Positions 60,770-64,000 of a stretch of 64,000 bases of DNA are shown one piece after another. Source of the DNA: Epiperipatus broadwayi (taxonomy: Eukaryota > Onychophora > Udeonychophora > Euonychophora > Peripatidae); assembly GCA_028023455.1 (NCBI GenBank), contig JAQFVV010012531.1, positions 1,676,001 through 1,740,000 on the forward strand, written 5' to 3'. Position 1 is the stretch's first letter. The number at the start of each line of letters is the position of its first letter. The notes under the pieces were generated by a model, which had not been told where the DNA came from, ran no database searches, and saw only the letters and a program-made list of their open reading frames with translations. Made by a program: the position numbers and the translations under genes.

Positions 60770-62811
60770 TGTAACAGGAACTGGGTTCAAACCCTGTTAC
60801 AAGGGCGAGAGTAAATCAGGCTATGTATGTATGTGTGTGTTTTGTTTCATGAGTTTGTGTATTTGGAAAGGACCATGTAGCTACACATATATAGTTATGT
60901 AAATAATAATAATAATAGCGGTGATGGGTTACTAATATTAATGTACATATTTTACATTCTTTCTCTCACTTATTCTTATTTTGTGGCATACATGTATATT
61001 GATAAATATTGTGTTGAAGGGGGTAAGAAAAATGAATAAAATCAAGAGATTTTCAAATGTTTTAAAATATGAAGAAAAAAGAAAGGAATTTTGTTTACCT
61101 TCCACAAATCAATTAGTCGAACAGACTGTATTGTTATTGAAATGGATATAGTTAATAGTTAGATATTTCATTTAAATTAATAAGATTAATATATCAAATT
61201 TCGAAACTTTGTGGAAATGATTTTTGTGTTTAGCTAAAAGAAAAGAACAGGCGGAATGTCCACTAAAAAATTAAATTCTTGAGGATTCTATTGTCTGATT
61301 ATCAAGGTAAACAACAAAGCATAGTTAGAGGGAATTTCCAAAAATAGCAAAAGTTAAGACCAAGCTGCCAAGTGGTTTCCCCTTTGTTGTGTATTGGGTT
61401 AAAAGATTTTTGTTAGAGATAAAAAAAAAAAGAAATTTGAATGAGAGAGAAGACATTTTATTTTTGGCAGTTGGCTATTGATTATTGCAGAGAGAAGGCA
61501 GAAGGCAATACATGGCAAAAAGAAGAATTTATAAAAATCATTTTTGACCAGAAAAAAGAAAAGATATAAAGGAAACTCCATGAAATGCATGGGGTAAAGT
61601 TCTCATCGTGCTGGGGGTCTATCTTAGATGCCAGCTTCTTCTGTACCTTTGAGGCCAAACAAGATATTAAGAGACAGATTGCCCTAAATATTATATATAA
61701 AAAAAAGAGAGAGAAAACATGACAAATGAATCCTGCGCCTGACATCCGCCATTCCACAGATCTATCATAGTACGATGAACTTCTTAATTAGATCACTGAA
61801 TTAAAAGATCAAATGGACTCACGATTTTATCCACACTCACTCAAGGAATTAGAATAGAAGTAAAAAAATTAATTATCACAATGAGTGTTCTCATAGATAT
61901 TTAATTATGAAGACTCATCAAAACAGCGGTAAATATATTTGCTATTATTTCCAATCTTTAAATACACAAAAATCAAATAGTGTAATAACTTTATACATGT
62001 TATGCTTCATAGATTTTATTTTTTAACTATAACATCCTGTAAACAGAATATTATGTCATATACATGTATGTCCCACTTTATAATTTTTTCAAATAAACAT
62101 AAATAGATTTTAAATTTAACAAAACAAACTTTATATTTTATTTTTGTTTGTTTATTTGTCTCTTTTACATTTAATTATATATTTTTTTGGTTTGGAATAC
62201 GTATTGTATGTTTTGAAATAGATTCCATTTTTACTTTCCTAAGTGTGCATGTTGATATATGTTTATGTGTTCGATTAATATAAAAGAAAGGGAAAGAGAA
62301 AGATTTTAATTCACCTGCCATTTCTTCTCCAGCGGATTACACCACCACCCCCGAGCATAAGCTAGTATAAACCAGGCAAAGGCTTAATTAAAATTTATTG
62401 AGTGAATTTATTGTTAGCGAATTCTGCAATTCTTGTTAAATAGCAAGATTGGCGCTTGGACAGTAGCCCATAAATGCGGACATTTGTGCAATGAGAGAGT
62501 TAAGTTTGGGAGGGACCGAATGGGATTAGTTTACTTATATCCATGTTTGTATTTAGCAGCTGAATCTCTTTTCTCACCCTTTGAATAACCGAATATTAGG
62601 AAAACTTCACAAAAAGGGAAGGATGAGTCAGAACATGGGAAAATTTCAAACGGGAGGGGATGGTCGGAGCTATAAATACGATGAATGCATAGGCATGTCA
62701 ATTCACCCTCTGGAAAGAAATGTACAATCAGAATAAGGCAAATCTCAATGACTAGCTGATAATTAATAAATATAAAGTGTAGTAAATGAGGGAAAGCGTG
62801 TTTTAGTTACA
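60770..62811 (+). repeat. Solo LTR with 4-bp target duplication
   Basis: The unit starts TGTAACAGG and ends GTTTTAGTTACA (terminal TGTAAC...GTTACA). The 4 bp on each side are ATAG (60766-60769 and 62812-62815), as expected for gypsy-type integration. The first 32 nt form a hairpin with a 9-bp stem (TGTAACAGG/CCTGTTACA). Near the end lie a TATA box (GCTATAAATACG, about 62669-62680) and an AATAAA signal near 62765, a normal U3-R-U5 order with a long U3. A PBS-like TGGCGCTTGGACAG at 62450 lies inside and is probably coincidental. No internal coding region is present. Confidence 0.6.
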
Positions 62812-62819
62812 ATAGTAAA

Positions 62820-63775
62820 ATAAAAAAAAAGGACAAAAAGACTTTGGGTTAATCATTTTGATCTGAAGTCATCAATCTTATGAGAACTTTGTTTCTGAAT
62901 TGTGATTTGGTAAAAATATGATTATGATATTTTTATTATTTAATTTTACTTTAAAAAATATACATCTTTATTCTGGACAGTAGGTTTAGTTGGTTTGCCA
63001 AAATGATTTGCAAATGCCAAATTTTGCTTAAAAAATAAGCAATTACCATGAGTTTATATTGGGGAGAAAAATAATTTGTTACTTTAAATTCGAAATACAT
63101 AAAAAAAACTCTGTTAAAAAAGTAAAGCCTAAAATTGAATAAAATGTTAATTAATGAATAAACATTTTACTAAGCATGTTGCTAATAATATATATATATA
63201 TATATCTTAACCTGTGGGTAAATATATAAAATCATTTCAGTATTAAGTTGTTGTTTTTTTAATTATAATTTTTTCATCGACAGTCTGTCATTTTGTTTTT
63301 TTATATAGTCAGAGAATTTTCCTAAATCATGATTTGTTAAGTTAAAAAAAACATGTAGAAAAAAAAAAGAAAATGAATTTAACATAATGTACATGTTAAA
63401 ATTTATTTTTCATACCTCTTGTGTTTTGTTATCAAAGTTTTTTATTTTTGTAATATCTAATCAATAAACCCCTCCCCCCTTTTTTTTGAAGCATTGTTAT
63501 TTTTTTAATTTAAAGTAGAATTCACAAAATTATTTATTTTATATAAATGCATTCAAAATTTAAAAAAAAATAATAGATAAATTAATAAAAATATACAGTT
63601 GGTTGCTATATATTTAAGAATGCAAATGATTAAATCTTTTTTATTTGCTTATACTATATATTTTTCTTATTTATGATACAAGTCACCATTTTTTTGAATA
63701 TGTTAAAAATAAATTATAAGATTATTAATTTAAAAGTGAGGTAATAAATATTATTTTAAATTTATAATTAGTAAC
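62820..63775. other. Gene-less stretch
   Basis: AT-rich with TATATA at 63189-63205 and a C-run at 63471. No feature was supported. Confidence 0.35.
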
Positions 63776-63777
63776 CT

Positions 63778-64000
63778 TTAAGCCAATAAACATCACATGA
63801 CCACCACCTCTTATGCTTGTGTATAACTTGTTAAAACAGGCAAAACTCACTATATATATTGCCACACACAGCAAGCTAGAGTAAAACGGATGCCAGAAGG
63901 CTTGTGCATAAAATCCCCATTTAGTGTCTATTCATCCAATATCCCCAGACTAGTTTCTAGCTTATGGCCTTCATCAGTGAGGAGCCTTGGATCTGAGAGC
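63778..64000 (+). repeat. TTAA-ended MITE, cut by the window end
   Basis: Starts at TTAA with AGCCAATAAACATCACATGA, then CACCACCTCTTATGCTTGTG, GTGCATAAAATCCCCATTTA and ATATCCCCAGACTAGTTTCT. It matches the complete copy at 58626 through GGAGCCTTGGATCTGAGAGC, where the window stops. Confidence 0.75.

Noticed and set aside
62450-62467. PBS-like TGGCGCTTGGACAG as evidence for a 5' LTR ending at 62449
   Set aside because: The alternative end at 62811 has matching terminal bases, a TATA box and poly(A) signal upstream, and an ATAG target duplication; the PBS match is imperfect.
1-64000. CRISPR arrays, bacterial operons or phage genes
   Set aside because: No regularly spaced direct repeats with unique spacers, and no prokaryotic gene order; the tandem arrays seen are A-rich satellites or duplications.

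Overview
This is a very AT-rich, intron-bearing eukaryotic nuclear window, almost certainly from an invertebrate animal with a large repeat-rich genome. The reasons are one animal-type Rab GTPase exon with a canonical GT splice donor, animal-type non-LTR and LTR retrotransposons, hAT and mariner relics, tRNA-derived SINEs, palindromic MITEs and microsatellites. The species cannot be named from the sequence. There are no operons, CRISPR arrays or bacterial-type genes. Nearly everything recognisable is transposon-derived and most of it is decayed.

Region by region. 1-4000: a Ty3/gypsy element (RNase H, zinc-binding domain, integrase, polypurine tract, LTR start) split by a minus-strand CR1-like non-LTR element that inserted in the integrase zinc domain. 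4400-9030: a decayed minus-strand non-LTR element of another family and an A-rich tandem array, lying between 38-bp inverted repeats. 11455-15975: a nearly full-length second copy of the CR1-like element, with an SGNH-esterase ORF1, endonuclease and reverse transcriptase. 16726-19590: hAT transposase relics, two of them head to head in a large palindrome. 19583-26440: more hAT and MITE remnants, a (CTA)n/(TAA)n microsatellite and a dispersed 0.9-kb repeat. 28537-33306: two long LTR-like units separated only by (AT)n. 33375-37530: RTE-clade non-LTR elements, one with a 701-codon open reverse-transcriptase frame.

39042-39165 is the only convincing host gene piece: the first coding exon of a Rab-family GTPase on the + strand. 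No later exon was recognised before the window end, so 39166-64000 is probably long-intron or intergenic DNA. It holds a second Ty3/gypsy relic (45530-46640), RTE tails, SINEs, a mariner relic, a TTAA-ended palindromic MITE family (58626-59446 and 63778-64000) and a solo LTR with a 4-bp target duplication (60770-62811).

The elements do not form a pathway. They record successive insertions (CR1-like into gypsy; LTRs into AT repeats), internal duplications and inversions around one host gene.
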